From Posidonia oceanica (lineage: Eukaryota > Streptophyta > Magnoliopsida > Alismatales > Posidoniaceae): 64,000 bases of DNA. Where the stretch lies: positions 3,782,001 to 3,846,000 of the forward strand of contig JAZBRS010000077.1 in the NCBI GenBank assembly GCA_037176725.1, written 5' to 3'. Shown piece after piece: positions 42,572 through 52,076 of this stretch. Below the pieces are notes generated by a model, which searched no databases, was not told the DNA's origin, and worked only from the letters and a program-made list of their open reading frames with translations. The position numbers were made by a program, and so were the translations under genes. Numbering within the stretch: the stretch's first letter is position 1; each line of letters starts with the position of its first letter.

Positions 42572-45142
42572 GGAACGATTGTGATCGACACGCACGAGGC
42601 ATCCACTCAAGCACACACTCATGCATCTGCACACTCAGCTGTTCCCCCTCATTCTGGCATCACCCGCCAACCCTTACCGGAACACTCTTATCCGGGAGGG
42701 GCGGGAACCTCTGGCATCCATTCTGTCTTTCCTTCTGGGCCTGCTACCTCTGTGGTAGACCCTTCTGATCTCATCTCTGACATCTCTGAGCCTTTCCCCC
42801 AAGATCTCTATCTCGCGGCAGTTGCCGGCTCCGAGTCGGGAATTCACATGATCCGACCGCGTGCCAGGCCGGAGCGCCCTCTCGCGCCTCCCACCGTGCT
42901 TCCCCAGGCTCAATCCCCTGTGCACCTTCTAGCTAGGGCCCAGCCTAGTTCCCCCATCCACCTCTTAGGGCGACCTCAGCTACACCTTCTAGGCAGACCT
43001 CAACCTGCCCCAGCCTTCCCACCCCAACAACCATACCCTCTAGAGAGACCTCAGTACCCCGTAGGTCCCCCTGTAACCTCTCCTGTGCTCGCAGCACGTG
43101 CTCCAGTCGTCATTGATTTGACCCTGGACACCCATCGCGTCCCTTACAGCTACGCCACAGAGATGTGCGCGGAAGTAACGCGATCGGGGAGGGTTTACAG
43201 GCCCCCAACACCGGCAATTAGGCCAACTCCCCCTAGACCTGTTATGCCCCCACCCTCTAGCCAACCCATAGTAGATCCAACTCCAAATCAACCCGCAGCA
43301 AGCCAAATCCCTGCCCAACCTGTAGTAACCCAGCTTCCTGCCACTACCCCCTTAGAGCCTGCCAGAACTACCCCTCCCCTTGCCAAAAAGAGCCACCCTA
43401 AGGCAGACTTGACCTCCCAGCTTAAGAAGGTCAAAGCCGACATTTCTATCTGGGACTTGATCCACACCTCTGCCGAACACCGCGAGGCTTTTCTTCGCGT
43501 GTTCCAGGCTGCCCGTGTGTCCCAGTCCATTGAGCCTTCATCCTTGGAGAGCATGGTTGGGTTGATTGCGGAGTCCCAGGTCATCTCTTTTACGAGTGAT
43601 GAGCTACCTCCGGCGGGGATTAATCACAACCAGCCCCTATTCGTCACGGTGCAGTTCAAAAACTTTCGCATTCCCCTAACACTGGTTGATAATGGGTCAG
43701 GCCTTAACGTCTGCCCCTTGCGTACTGCAACCAAGCTCGGATTCAAAGCCGAGGACATCACACCAGCCGTGAAGGGAATGACAGCTTTTGACAACACTCA
43801 CCATGATACTCTAGGGATCCTGATTATTCCTCTTGCTATTGGCCCAGTTGTCTTCGACGTAGAATTCTATGTCATCGACTTGAAGCCGAACTTCAATCTT
43901 CTGCTTGGGCGCCCTTGGCTCCACAAGCATCAGGTCCTTCCTTCGACCCTCCATCGAATGATAAAGTACCGTCGCGGCGACGATGTCATTGTCGTCATGG
44001 CGGAGAACTTTGAGAAGGAGCGGATCGAAGCAGTCTCCCCCGTGTCTTCGCAATCTATCCCGTTTGACCCCGAGACTTCTGAAGCCCTATATCGCGTTAA
44101 TCGGTGCGAGCCGGTTAACTTCATTCCTGATCTTGAACGTGTCAACTCCTTGACCGTTCACAGCAACCCCTTTCGAATGGTCGAGAATGTATGTCACAGG
44201 TGGGGTTACATAAAGGGTACGCCGCTCGGGCGTCACGGCCAGGGGATCGCAGAGCCGATCGTAGCAGTGGAGCGAAGGAAATCTGAAGGCCTCGGTTACA
44301 AACCCAAGCTCAACGAAGATCACTGCTCTCAGCTCAACAATCCAGAATCAGCCATTCCCAGAGACCTCACTAACTTTACCAGTCTAGGAACCCTGGGATC
44401 GACCGACGATCAAGACACGGTACCGACAGAGGATTGGGTGTGTGTTGAGGACTACTACTCGGATGAGGAGCAGTCTGGCACAACAGAGGCAGTCCCAACC
44501 GGCACAGCAGAAACAGTGATCAGAGCAGAGGCCACACAGTCAATCTATTCAGCTCTTCCTCTGGCAGAAACAGCAGGCAGCTCAGCAGGCCCTGTGGCAG
44601 AACTGGCAAGTTCCCACTCTTTTGCAGCCACATCAGCTCCCCAAGTACGGACAGCAGCAGTGCAGGAGTCAGAGACACTCCTTCTGGCAGAAGCAAGCAT
44701 GCTACCAGCGGTCACAGCAACATCAGTGCCACTGTCCCTATCTCTAGAGGGGCAGTCAATCAATACAGTCAGCAGCGCGGCTCAGCCCGCTTCAGCATCC
44801 ACATCTCCAGGAATGCAGCAGGCGCAGTCCGCTTCGCATCCTCCTGACAACCAGCAGCAGCTCTCATGGCAAGACCCCATGGCGTCAGAGGCTGCACTCT
44901 CTCAGTTACGGCCCGATACAAAAGGCCAACTGAGCACTACACTCTCCGGGCCCTTGAGCCCTCTGAAGAGCACCCCTGCCTACTCTCCAACAGTGACCCT
45001 GGCAGCATATCCGTCTATGGCACCGCTGACTTGTCTATTTGGGCCTTCTACATCAGAGTTGCTGCCATCGGACGCGCCCGTGAACCAGATCATGCAGATT
45101 CCAAGGGCAGCAATCCGTCTTGCAGCCAGGCCAGTGCCGTAG
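42572..45142 (+). CDS. Element C protease, G-patch and linker region (open, in gag frame)
   Basis: It continues the gag frame for about 857 codons. A Pro-rich linker leads to VVIDLTLDTHRVPYSYATEMCAEVTRSGRVYRP, also in A. The retropepsin domain has LVDNGSGLNVCPL (Asp at 43688-43690) and LLGRPWLHKH (about 43900). A degenerate G-patch follows at 44178-44310: MVENVCHRWGYIKG, then RHGQGIAEPI, then SEGLGYKPK. After that comes an acidic, Ser/Thr/Gln-rich linker with EDWVCVEDYYSDEEQS. It ends at a TAG at 45140-45142, after which the linker reopens in another frame. The product would be processed from a Gag-Pol precursor. Confidence 0.85.
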   Translation, partial: GTIVIDTHEASTQAHTHASAHSAVPPHSGITRQPLPEHSYPGGAGTSGIHSVFPSGPATSVVDPSDLISDISEPFPQDLYLAAVAGSESGIHMIRPRARPERPLAPPTVLPQAQSPVHLLARAQPSSPIHLLGRPQLHLLGRPQPAPAFPPQQPYPLERPQYPVGPPVTSPVLAARAPVVIDLTLDTHRVPYSYATEMCAEVTRSGRVYRPPTPAIRPTPPRPVMPPPSSQPIVDPTPNQPAASQIPAQPVVTQLPATTPLEPARTTPPLAKKSHPKADLTSQLKKVKADISIWDLIHTSAEHREAFLRVFQAARVSQSIEPSSLESMVGLIAESQVISFTSDELPPAGINHNQPLFVTVQFKNFRIPLTLVDNGSGLNVCPLRTATKLGFKAEDITPAVKGMTAFDNTHHDTLGILIIPLAIGPVVFDVEFYVIDLKPNFNLLLGRPWLHKHQVLPSTLHRMIKYRRGDDVIVVMAENFEKERIEAVSPVSSQSIPFDPETSEALYRVNRCEPVNFIPDLERVNSLTVHSNPFRMVENVCHRWGYIKGTPLGRHGQGIAEPIVAVERRKSEGLGYKPKLNEDHCSQLNNPESAIPRDLTNFTSLGTLGSTDDQDTVPTEDWVCVEDYYSDEEQSGTTEAVPTGTAETVIRAEATQSIYSALPLAETAGSSAGPVAELASSHSFAATSAPQVRTAAVQESETLLLAEASMLPAVTATSVPLSLSLEGQSINTVSSAAQPASASTSPGMQQAQSASHPPDNQQQLSWQDPMASEAALSQLRPDTKGQLSTTLSGPLSPLKSTPAYSPTVTLAAYPSMAPLTCLFGPSTSELLPSDAPVNQIMQIPRAAIRLAARPVP

Positions 45143-45642
45143 GCCCTCGGCGCCTACTACGTCGACTCCCCCTCGGACGAGGAAGAAGGAGCGGCGATAG
45201 AAGCCCAGGTCGATTCTTGGATGTCTGACTTAGAGTTACTCTATCAAGAACAAATCAAGTCGATAGCAGAAGACCTGGCAGAGCATCAAGCCGCAGAAAG
45301 GAAAGGGAAAGCTGTGGTTACGGACCCTCCTCTGCAAGAAGACCATGCCTCTATCATGGTCCTGGAAGAAGACTCAACAGCGCCGGACTCCCCTAGACCA
45401 GATGAGCTCATCACTCTCCGATCAGAAGGCGGGTCTAGGTGGTTTGTGCAACACATGCCTCATTTGAGCAGCATAGCGAGCGACAATGCCCGAATCAGCC
45501 GCCGGTCCGGCATACCCTCCCCAAGCACACTGGAAGACCCGGAGGAGGAAGCATCAGCAGTGCAAGCAGCAGCAGTAACAGAGCAAAAGGCGGAATCAGT
45601 AACAGAGCTGTCAACAGCCTCAGCAGCTGAACAGTCACCGCT
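45143..45642 (+). pseudogene. Element C linker remnant up to the pol deletion junction
   Basis: The open frame from 45221 (DLELLYQEQIKSIAED, RKGKAVVTD, HASIMVLEED, GGSRWFVQHMP) matches the A linker at 13480-13740 and ends in an Ala/Glu/Ser-rich stretch. At about 45640 it passes directly into integrase codons in a different frame. Compared with A, the segment equivalent to roughly 13860-16715 is missing. Confidence 0.8.
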
Positions 45643-46365
45643 GTGGCAACAGAAAAATTTATCAAGAACAATATCATTGCCCGATATGGGGTCCCGCACT
45701 CAGTCATCTCTGATATTGGCACAAATTTCATTGCCAAAAGGATCGAGGAATTCCTACAAAGTCTCAAGATCAAGCATCATCGATCCTCGCCCTATCGGCC
45801 ACAGATGAACGGAGCTGTGGAGTCTGCAAACAAGAACATTGTCAAAATCCTGAAGAAAATGGCAGAAACCCACAAGGATTGGCACGACAAGCTCCCGTAC
45901 GCACTCTGGACGTACAGGACATCAATCCGGACCTCTACAGGAGCCACCCCGTACTCTCTGGTGTACGGAATGGAAGCGGTGTTACCTGTTGAAGTAGAGA
46001 TCCCCTCTCTGCGGATCCTACGAGAAGCTGAGTTGGAAGAGGCAGATTGGGTCGAAGACCGCTGCATCCAACTGAACTTAATTGATGAGCGCAGACTGCA
46101 AGCTATGCACAACGCTCACTGCTATCAGAAGCGGACGGCCAGAGCATTCCTGAAGAAGGTCCAGCCCAGAAACTTTCAGCCAGGGGACCTTGTCTTGCGC
46201 GCCATTCATTTGCCTGACGGTCGAGGGAAATTCCGACCCAACTGGCGTGGCCCCTTTGTGGTCAAGCAGATCTTTTCGGGAGGCGCTGCAACTCTGGAGG
46301 ATATGGACCGGGTCGAGCAGTCTGAGCCCGTCAACCTCTGCTATCTAAAGAAGTACTATCAGTAG
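45643..46365 (+). pseudogene. Element C integrase, N-terminally truncated by internal deletion
   Basis: The frame begins within the catalytic core (KFIKNNIIARYGVPHSVISDIGTNF). It retains the second Asp and the Glu (NGAVESANKN) and the whole C-terminal domain (VYGMEAVLPVEVEIPSLRILREAELEEADWVEDRC, GDLVLRAIHLPDG, then CYLKKYYQ and TAG). The HHCC zinc finger and first catalytic Asp are gone, so no active integrase can be made. The remaining 240 codons have no stop. The GTGGCAACAGA at the junction could be the microhomology used in the deletion. Confidence 0.88.
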
Positions 46366-47850
46366 CCGAAAGCAGCCCCGTTGCAGATGCCCTTCTCCCA
46401 CTTGCGCTTGCATTCTCGCCTCTTGCCACATCTATTCAAATCATCATCGTCATCCTTTCAACTCTTGCATTCTCTCTCTCCAAAATCATCATCGTCATCC
46501 TCTCAAGCATTGTATCCCTCGTCCGGTGATGAAAACCGGAAGTGCTTGCCTGCTCTGGAAAGAGTCACCCTACCTCACCCGGCACTACTCAGATGTCTTA
46601 ACTAGTGAGGGAGCCACCACCAACGAGGACAGGCGAACCGCCTAATCTCGCAAGGACATACACCTCTGAGGGAGAAAAAAATGTTAGGATGTGAGTCTGG
46701 AAAAAGCGAGAGTAGACACCTAGGTTTGGGCACATCCAAGGAACAGAAGACGAAGACAAAAGCCAGCCCTAGAGATAGGGGTGTGCAGTCTAACCCTGCT
46801 CCTTCTACCCATCACACAGCAGACCCAAAGCCTAAATCCATTACATGTCGAACACCTCCTTTTGCCACCAAAATGGGGATAGCAAAACCCTGAGAAAAAA
46901 AGAGAAAAGCAAAACAACAAGCAAAAAAAAAAGAGAAAAGAGATAGAACAAAAACCCAAAAAAAAAAAAAAAAAAAAAAAACAACAACAACAACAACAGA
47001 AAAAAGAGAAGAAGAAAAAGGAAAATACAGCCCGAAAAACACAGGCACCATTATCCCTCATGCTTCACTAGAGATCCCCAGCATGTCGAGCTTAAAAGAA
47101 TCTACCACATCCCTTCAAGAGCGAACACTCACCCTTCTCCTGGCTAGGGGCAGAGAAAGACTGCATACCTATGAGGGAGAAATCAATCAAAAAAGGAGAG
47201 CTGAAAGAATAGGTGTAGGTCCTGAGAGTTTGGCCAATAGCCTGTCCTCACCACACCACCACCTGTACAATGCCAACACCTGTTCCGGAGCGCCACCAGC
47301 AAGCCAAGAGTCTAGGTAGGGCCCAGTGAGTCAGGGACCACTCCCTTCCTTTGCAGCGGGCACCAAAGCACTCCGTATGCTGAGGGCATCCAAGCATACT
47401 CATCTATCCAAGCACACTCATTCAACCAAGCATACTCATTCATCCAAGCATACTACTCATCTTCATAAGTATATCACCTGCATCATGCATACATGCATCC
47501 TCTCCTATCATTCCTTTTCCTACCAATTTCTCCCGCTCTGCAACGCGCTTCGGCCCTGAGACAGTACTTCTCCCCGGCAGAGCGCACTGACGCCACTCGA
47601 GCTGCGCTGGTCCAGATCTCCTGCCGGCCCTCGCCCCCGTGTCCGCAAGACTGCTGCAGAATCCCCCTGCTTATCAGTGCTTAATTGCTATGTTCTGTTA
47701 TCACTTTGCTAGATTGCATATGGAACTACATTTTCAGTCTCAGCTTCTGCTTGTTGTCAATGATTACATACCTGCGAGATCTGACTGTTTATTGATAGCA
47801 GGTACCTTCAAGATCTACTGCTATCAGCCTGTATCTCTGCGATCAGCGCA
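46366..47850 (+). other. Element C post-integrase spacer
   Basis: It contains tandem ATCATCGTCATCC(TTTC) words near 46440-46505 and the block shared with H and A (about 46515-46810). The purine tract is at 46668-46681. A run of over 20 A followed by a CAACAACAA run lies at about 46955-47000. CAAGCATACTCAT repeats are at about 47385-47455. No gene is supported. Confidence 0.6.
46668..46681 (+). promoter_or_regulatory. Purine tract downstream of integrase, element C
   Basis: GAGGGAGAAAAAAA follows ACATACACCTCT, the same position and context as in H (906) and A (17749). Confidence 0.4.
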
Positions 47851-49053
47851 ATGGGCTTCCCAACTCTGCTGACTCCCGCACACTTCTCGGAAACCCTGCG
47901 AGAATGGATCGGCAGGCTCACTCAGGAAGACTGTGAGAAGCTGCGCCTCTGGGGGATCCCAACTAAACTGCTGAAGGCCGCTGACGTGGAAGTCAGCCGT
48001 CACCTTCTGTGTGCCGCCGCAAGATTCTGGAAACCGGCGCACCATGTCTTTCGCTTCAGCAAAACTGAGCTAACACCTACACTGGAAGAGGTGCGTCGGA
48101 TCTGCGGCTTTTCCAAGATCCTGGGGCCGCCTGTTTTCATGAGGCGAGATGGATATCTCAAGGTCCTGAGCCAGCTAACTGGGCTCCCCACTCGAACCTG
48201 CCAACAGAAACTAATCTGCACCAGTGGGCCTGAACCTATGCTTCGCCTTGCGTACTTCGATGATATCATGAACAAGCGCGCAGAACTCGGAGATGAGATG
48301 TGGCTCCGAGGATTTGTTATCCGCTTCCTGGGCGAGCTGATCTTTACTCATGGCCGACTAACGGTGGCCATTGAGGTTGCAGAAATTGCATCAGCTGTGG
48401 TCACCCAGCACATAGATCTGGCACCAGTTGTTCTAGCAGAGACCTATCGCGGGCTGGACCGCATCTCTCATCGCTGCCGCCACTTCCACGGTTGCGGAGC
48501 ACTCATACAAGTCTGGCTGACCGCGCACTTAGAGACGAACCTCTTGCGCCCTCAAGTGCATGCCTTCGAAGCATACTGCAGCAGCGCCCGTGCCAAGACA
48601 GAAAAGAGCGTCAAAAAAGAATACGAGAAGCTATCAGCGCTGACTGACGACGCTGTAACCTGGCGTATTGTCCCCTCTGTAGCTGAGCCATTTACTGTCT
48701 TCTTCAGCGCGCGCGACGCGCGGCTGATCATTCTACCAGGCTTCACAGCAGGCGTAGAGTACCATCCAATCAGGGTCATGTGCCAGTTCGGCTTCCAGCA
48801 GGGCGCCTTCATTGACAGTACGGCGCCCGAGCTTCTACAGATGTACCCTCTCAGCACAACTGCCCCAACCAAGAAGCTCGCTAGTCTGATGCAGCATGGG
48901 GTCCAATCAATAGACATTGCAGCTGTGAGAGGTGTAGGATGCACCCCAGAATATGAAGCTGAAGTCCGAGAGCTCTGGCCTATTTCTGAGGTTCCGCCAG
49001 GCGGCCCCCTATTCCCCGACTCCAGGCAGTCGAAGAAGGCCCAAACTGACTAG
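47851..49053 (+). CDS. Element C accessory ORF: intact mobile-domain/DUF7745-like protein, 400 aa
   Basis: It is uninterrupted from ATG (MGFPTLLTPAHFSETL) to TAG. The N-terminal helix EDCEKLRLWGIPTKLLKAADVEVSRHLL is followed by FRFSKTELTPTLEEVRRICGF (typical of DUF7745 and plant mobile-domain proteins), then GDEMWLRGFVIRFLGELIF, a His/Cys cluster (SHRCRHFHGCG), FTVFF, and a C-terminal KKAQTD tail. No transmembrane segment or signal peptide is seen. It lies in sense downstream of integrase, so it needs its own promoter, a subgenomic RNA or re-initiation; none is visible. The homologue in A is antisense and has an intron. It is the only intact full-length ORF in C. The biochemical function is unknown. 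Confidence 0.85.
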   Translation: MGFPTLLTPAHFSETLREWIGRLTQEDCEKLRLWGIPTKLLKAADVEVSRHLLCAAARFWKPAHHVFRFSKTELTPTLEEVRRICGFSKILGPPVFMRRDGYLKVLSQLTGLPTRTCQQKLICTSGPEPMLRLAYFDDIMNKRAELGDEMWLRGFVIRFLGELIFTHGRLTVAIEVAEIASAVVTQHIDLAPVVLAETYRGLDRISHRCRHFHGCGALIQVWLTAHLETNLLRPQVHAFEAYCSSARAKTEKSVKKEYEKLSALTDDAVTWRIVPSVAEPFTVFFSARDARLIILPGFTAGVEYHPIRVMCQFGFQQGAFIDSTAPELLQMYPLSTTAPTKKLASLMQHGVQSIDIAAVRGVGCTPEYEAEVRELWPISEVPPGGPLFPDSRQSKKAQTD

Positions 49054-49690
49054 GCCATTGCGCAATCATCATGTGGTCTTCTTTCAAGTCATGCTGTACA
49101 TCTTTTGGCCTGCCACAGGCATTGTACTCATCAAGTTTTATCAATGAAAAAAACTGTTTCTGCTATCTGCTTGCACTTCAAGACTGTTCAATGCATTGCA
49201 CATTCATTATCATCATCATCTCAGGCCCTCTGGCTAGACTTGCAGCCATCACAATGCAGCAAAGTCCCCAGCACCCAATCCGGAGTCCAGAACCTCTACG
49301 GACCCGCGTCGTCAAGCTACGCCATCTGGCGTCCCCAGCTGGTTGCCCCCAGCTGGTCGCCCCTAGCTGGATCATCATCCCCTGCGGGCTAGCACCCCAA
49401 ACTGCTCGGCGAAAGGTCCATCAACCTGTCATCCTCCTCAGCTGATCATCCCCAGCTGAGTCCCCAGCGGGCTAGCACCCCAAACTGCTCGGCGAAAGGT
49501 CCGTCAACCTGTCATCCTCCTTAGCTGATCATCCCCAGCTGAGTCTCTAGCGGGCTGGTACCCCAAACTACTCGTCTGACAAGCACAACAATCTTGTCAT
49601 CACCCCCTGCTTTCGATGCCAAGGACGCGTTGGCCAGCCCCTGGTGTCATCCCGACACCAGGGGCATCTTTTGATCGCCCCTTGGTATCA
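49054..49690 (+). repeat. Direct repeats and large covarying hairpin downstream of the C accessory ORF
   Basis: A unit of about 90 bp (GCGGGCTAGCACCCCAAACT and following) occurs at about 49383 and 49470, with a partial third unit at 49550. Each contains CTCAGCTG/CAGCTGAG arms around ATCATCCC. The large hairpin is at 49638-49664: CCCCTGGTGTC, loop ATCCC, GACACCAGGGG, then CATCTTTT. Confidence 0.7.
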
Positions 49691-49734
49691 TTCTTCCCCT
49701 CTTTCCCCTATGATATTCCTGGTGTCAAAGGATG

Positions 49735-50565
49735 ATTTCTTCTCATCATTACCTCATCCCCTCTTTGCCGGCCGATAAGTCCAATATCTTATCAACCAAT
49801 CATTCTCATCATTACCTCACCCCCTCTTTATCTCATCATTACCTCATCCCCTCTATCTCATCATTATCTCACCCCCCTCTTTAGCAATAACTCTCATCAT
49901 GATCTCATCCCCTCTTTAGCAATAACTCTCATCATGATCTCACCCCCCTCTTTAGCAATAACTCTCATCATGATCTCATCCCCTCTTTAGCAATAACTCT
50001 CATCATGATCTCACCCCCCTCTTTAGCAATAACTCTCATCATGATCTCATCCCCTCTTTAGCAATAACTCTCATCATGATCTCACCCCCCTCTTTAGCAA
50101 TAACTCTCATCATGATCTCATCCCCTCTTTAGCAATAACTCTCATCATGATCTCATCCCCTCTTTAGCAATAACTCTCATGATCTCATCCCCTCTTTAGC
50201 AATAGTTCTCATCATGATCTCACCCCCCTCTTTAGCAATAGCTCTCATCATGATCTCATCCCCTCTTTAGCAGTAATTCTCATCATGATCTCACCCCCTC
50301 TTTAGCAATAGCTCTCATCATGACCTCATCCCCCTCTTTATCTCATCATTACCTCATCCCCTCTTTGCCGGCCGATAAGTCCGATATCTTATCAACCAAT
50401 CATTCTCATCATTACCTCATCCCCTCTTTGCCGGCCGATAAGTCCGATATCTTATCAACCAATCATTCTCATCATGATCTCATCCCCCTCTTTAGCAATA
50501 ATTCTCATCATGATCTCATCCCCTCTTTAGCAATCATTCTCATCATGATCTCGTCCCCTCTTATC
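49735..50565 (+). repeat. 35-bp minisatellite (TCTCATCATGATCTCATCCC type), element C
   Basis: About 20 units of TCATCATGATCTCA plus CCCCTCTTTAGCAATAAC occur. Three copies of a longer variant contain a GATAAGTCC(G/A)ATATCTTATC hairpin (about 49770, 50375 and 50438). Open frames across it come from the repeat. Confidence 0.85.
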
Positions 50566-50577
50566 AACAATCAAGCA

Positions 50578-51530
50578 CTCTCAGGCTGATATCCTAAACT
50601 ATCAACAATCAAGCACTCTCAGGCTGATATCCTAAACTATCAACAATCAAGCACTCTCAGTCTGATAACCTAAACTATCAACTGGGCCGATCCATGGTTG
50701 GCCCACAGTTGTGTTATACGGTTGACATCCAGTAACTGTCCCTTGCAATTGCGGTTTCCAGTTGAAAGGTCTGTAAACTATCCGCCAGTTGATAGGTCTG
50801 TAAACTATCCACCAGTTGATAGGACTGTAAACTATCGTTAGGCTGATATCCTAAACTATCACCAGCAATTGCATTATACGGCTGATATCTAGTAACTATC
50901 CCTCATCATTGCGCGTTCCAGTTGATAGGCCTGTAAACTATCCGCCAGTTGATAGGACTGTAAACTATCGTTCCAGTTGATAGGACTGTAAACTATCGTT
51001 AGGCTGATATCCTAAACTATCACGCGCAATCATGTTATACGGCTGACACCCAGTAACTGTCCCTCGCAATGCCGTTTCCAGTTGATAGGACTGTAAACTA
51101 TCCGCCAGTTGATAGGACTGTAAACTATCCGCCAGTTGATAGGTCTGTAAACTATCGCTCCAGTTGATAGGACTGTAAACTATCCGGCATTTGCGTTAAA
51201 CGGCAGATACCCAGTAACTATCACTCATGGTTTGTGGCTTCCAGTTGATAGGTCTGTAAACTATCCGCCAGTTGATAGGTCTGTAAACTATCCGCCAGTT
51301 GATAGGATTGTAAACTATCCCACACAACCATGTTATACGGCTGATATCCAGTAACTATCACTCACAACTGCTCTAGGCTGATAACCTAAACTATCACTCT
51401 AGGCTGATAACCTAAACTATCACTCCAGGCTGATAACCTAAACTATCGCTCTAGGCTGATAACCTAAACTATCACTCCTGGTTGATAGGACCGTAAACTA
51501 TCCGGACGATAAGTCCGTCACCTTATCACC
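50578..51530 (+). repeat. Array of GATAGGACTGTAAACTATC hairpins, element C 3' end
   Basis: This is the same array as 32391-33110 from 50811 on, with additional GGCTGATATCCTAAACTATC units on the left (50581-50680). A GGTTGACATCCAGTAACTGTC unit at about 50718 again shows GACA/TGTC. Confidence 0.88.
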
Positions 51531-51937
51531 CTTTTTGGCGTGACCTTGCCCCAGGAAGGCAAAGTCATGCACCTCCTTTTTTGCGATAGGAGAGTTGGCC
51601 TCTCTCCCCTCGCACCCCTCTTTTCTCTTCTGCTAGCTTGCTCCCCGGGCGGGGACGAGCTGCACCCTGTTTTCCCTTGCTTTGTCGCGCAAGTCTGGCT
51701 TTCCTGCCAGATCCTTGCGCCACATCGCGTCCATTTAGCATTTTCTCTTGCATCATCTCTGCATCTTCTCAGCTAGCATTGCATACTACTTTAGTATCAT
51801 TGACCTCACTTGCACAGCATCAGCATTTCCTTCTAATTGGCTAACTTTTGTACTAACTCTTGCATTGCATTTGCATTAGCATGCATTACACACTTAGCAT
51901 TCATCCATCTGCACCCTGCATTTTGCATTGCGGCAAC

Positions 51938-51976
51938 GGGCTACGATCTTCGGTGCATCCGCCGAATAAGTAGCTC
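51938..51976 (+). promoter_or_regulatory. Subterminal conserved hairpin, element C
   Basis: The outer arms are GGGCTAC/GTAGCTC and the inner arms TTCGG/CCGAA around TGCATCCG. A has GAGTCAC/GTGACTC: two adjacent base pairs are exchanged in a compensatory way. Confidence 0.7.
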
Positions 51977-52063
51977 ACGCCCATAGCAAATCGCTGCTCC
52001 CGTCGGTCAGATAGGGTGTCTTGTCAACCCTGAGCAGCGGCCTCGCTCCGCTTGACCTTGCTC

Positions 52064-52076
52064 AGGGAGGGGCAGC
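52064..52076 (+). promoter_or_regulatory. Polypurine tract, element C
   Basis: AGGGAGGGGCAGC immediately precedes the 3' LTR start TGTTGACACC. Confidence 0.85.

Noticed and set aside
49735..50565. Open frame over the 35-bp minisatellite (50320-50589) as a repeat protein
   Set aside because: The frame exists only because the repeat lacks stops locally; no start context and no conservation in H or A.
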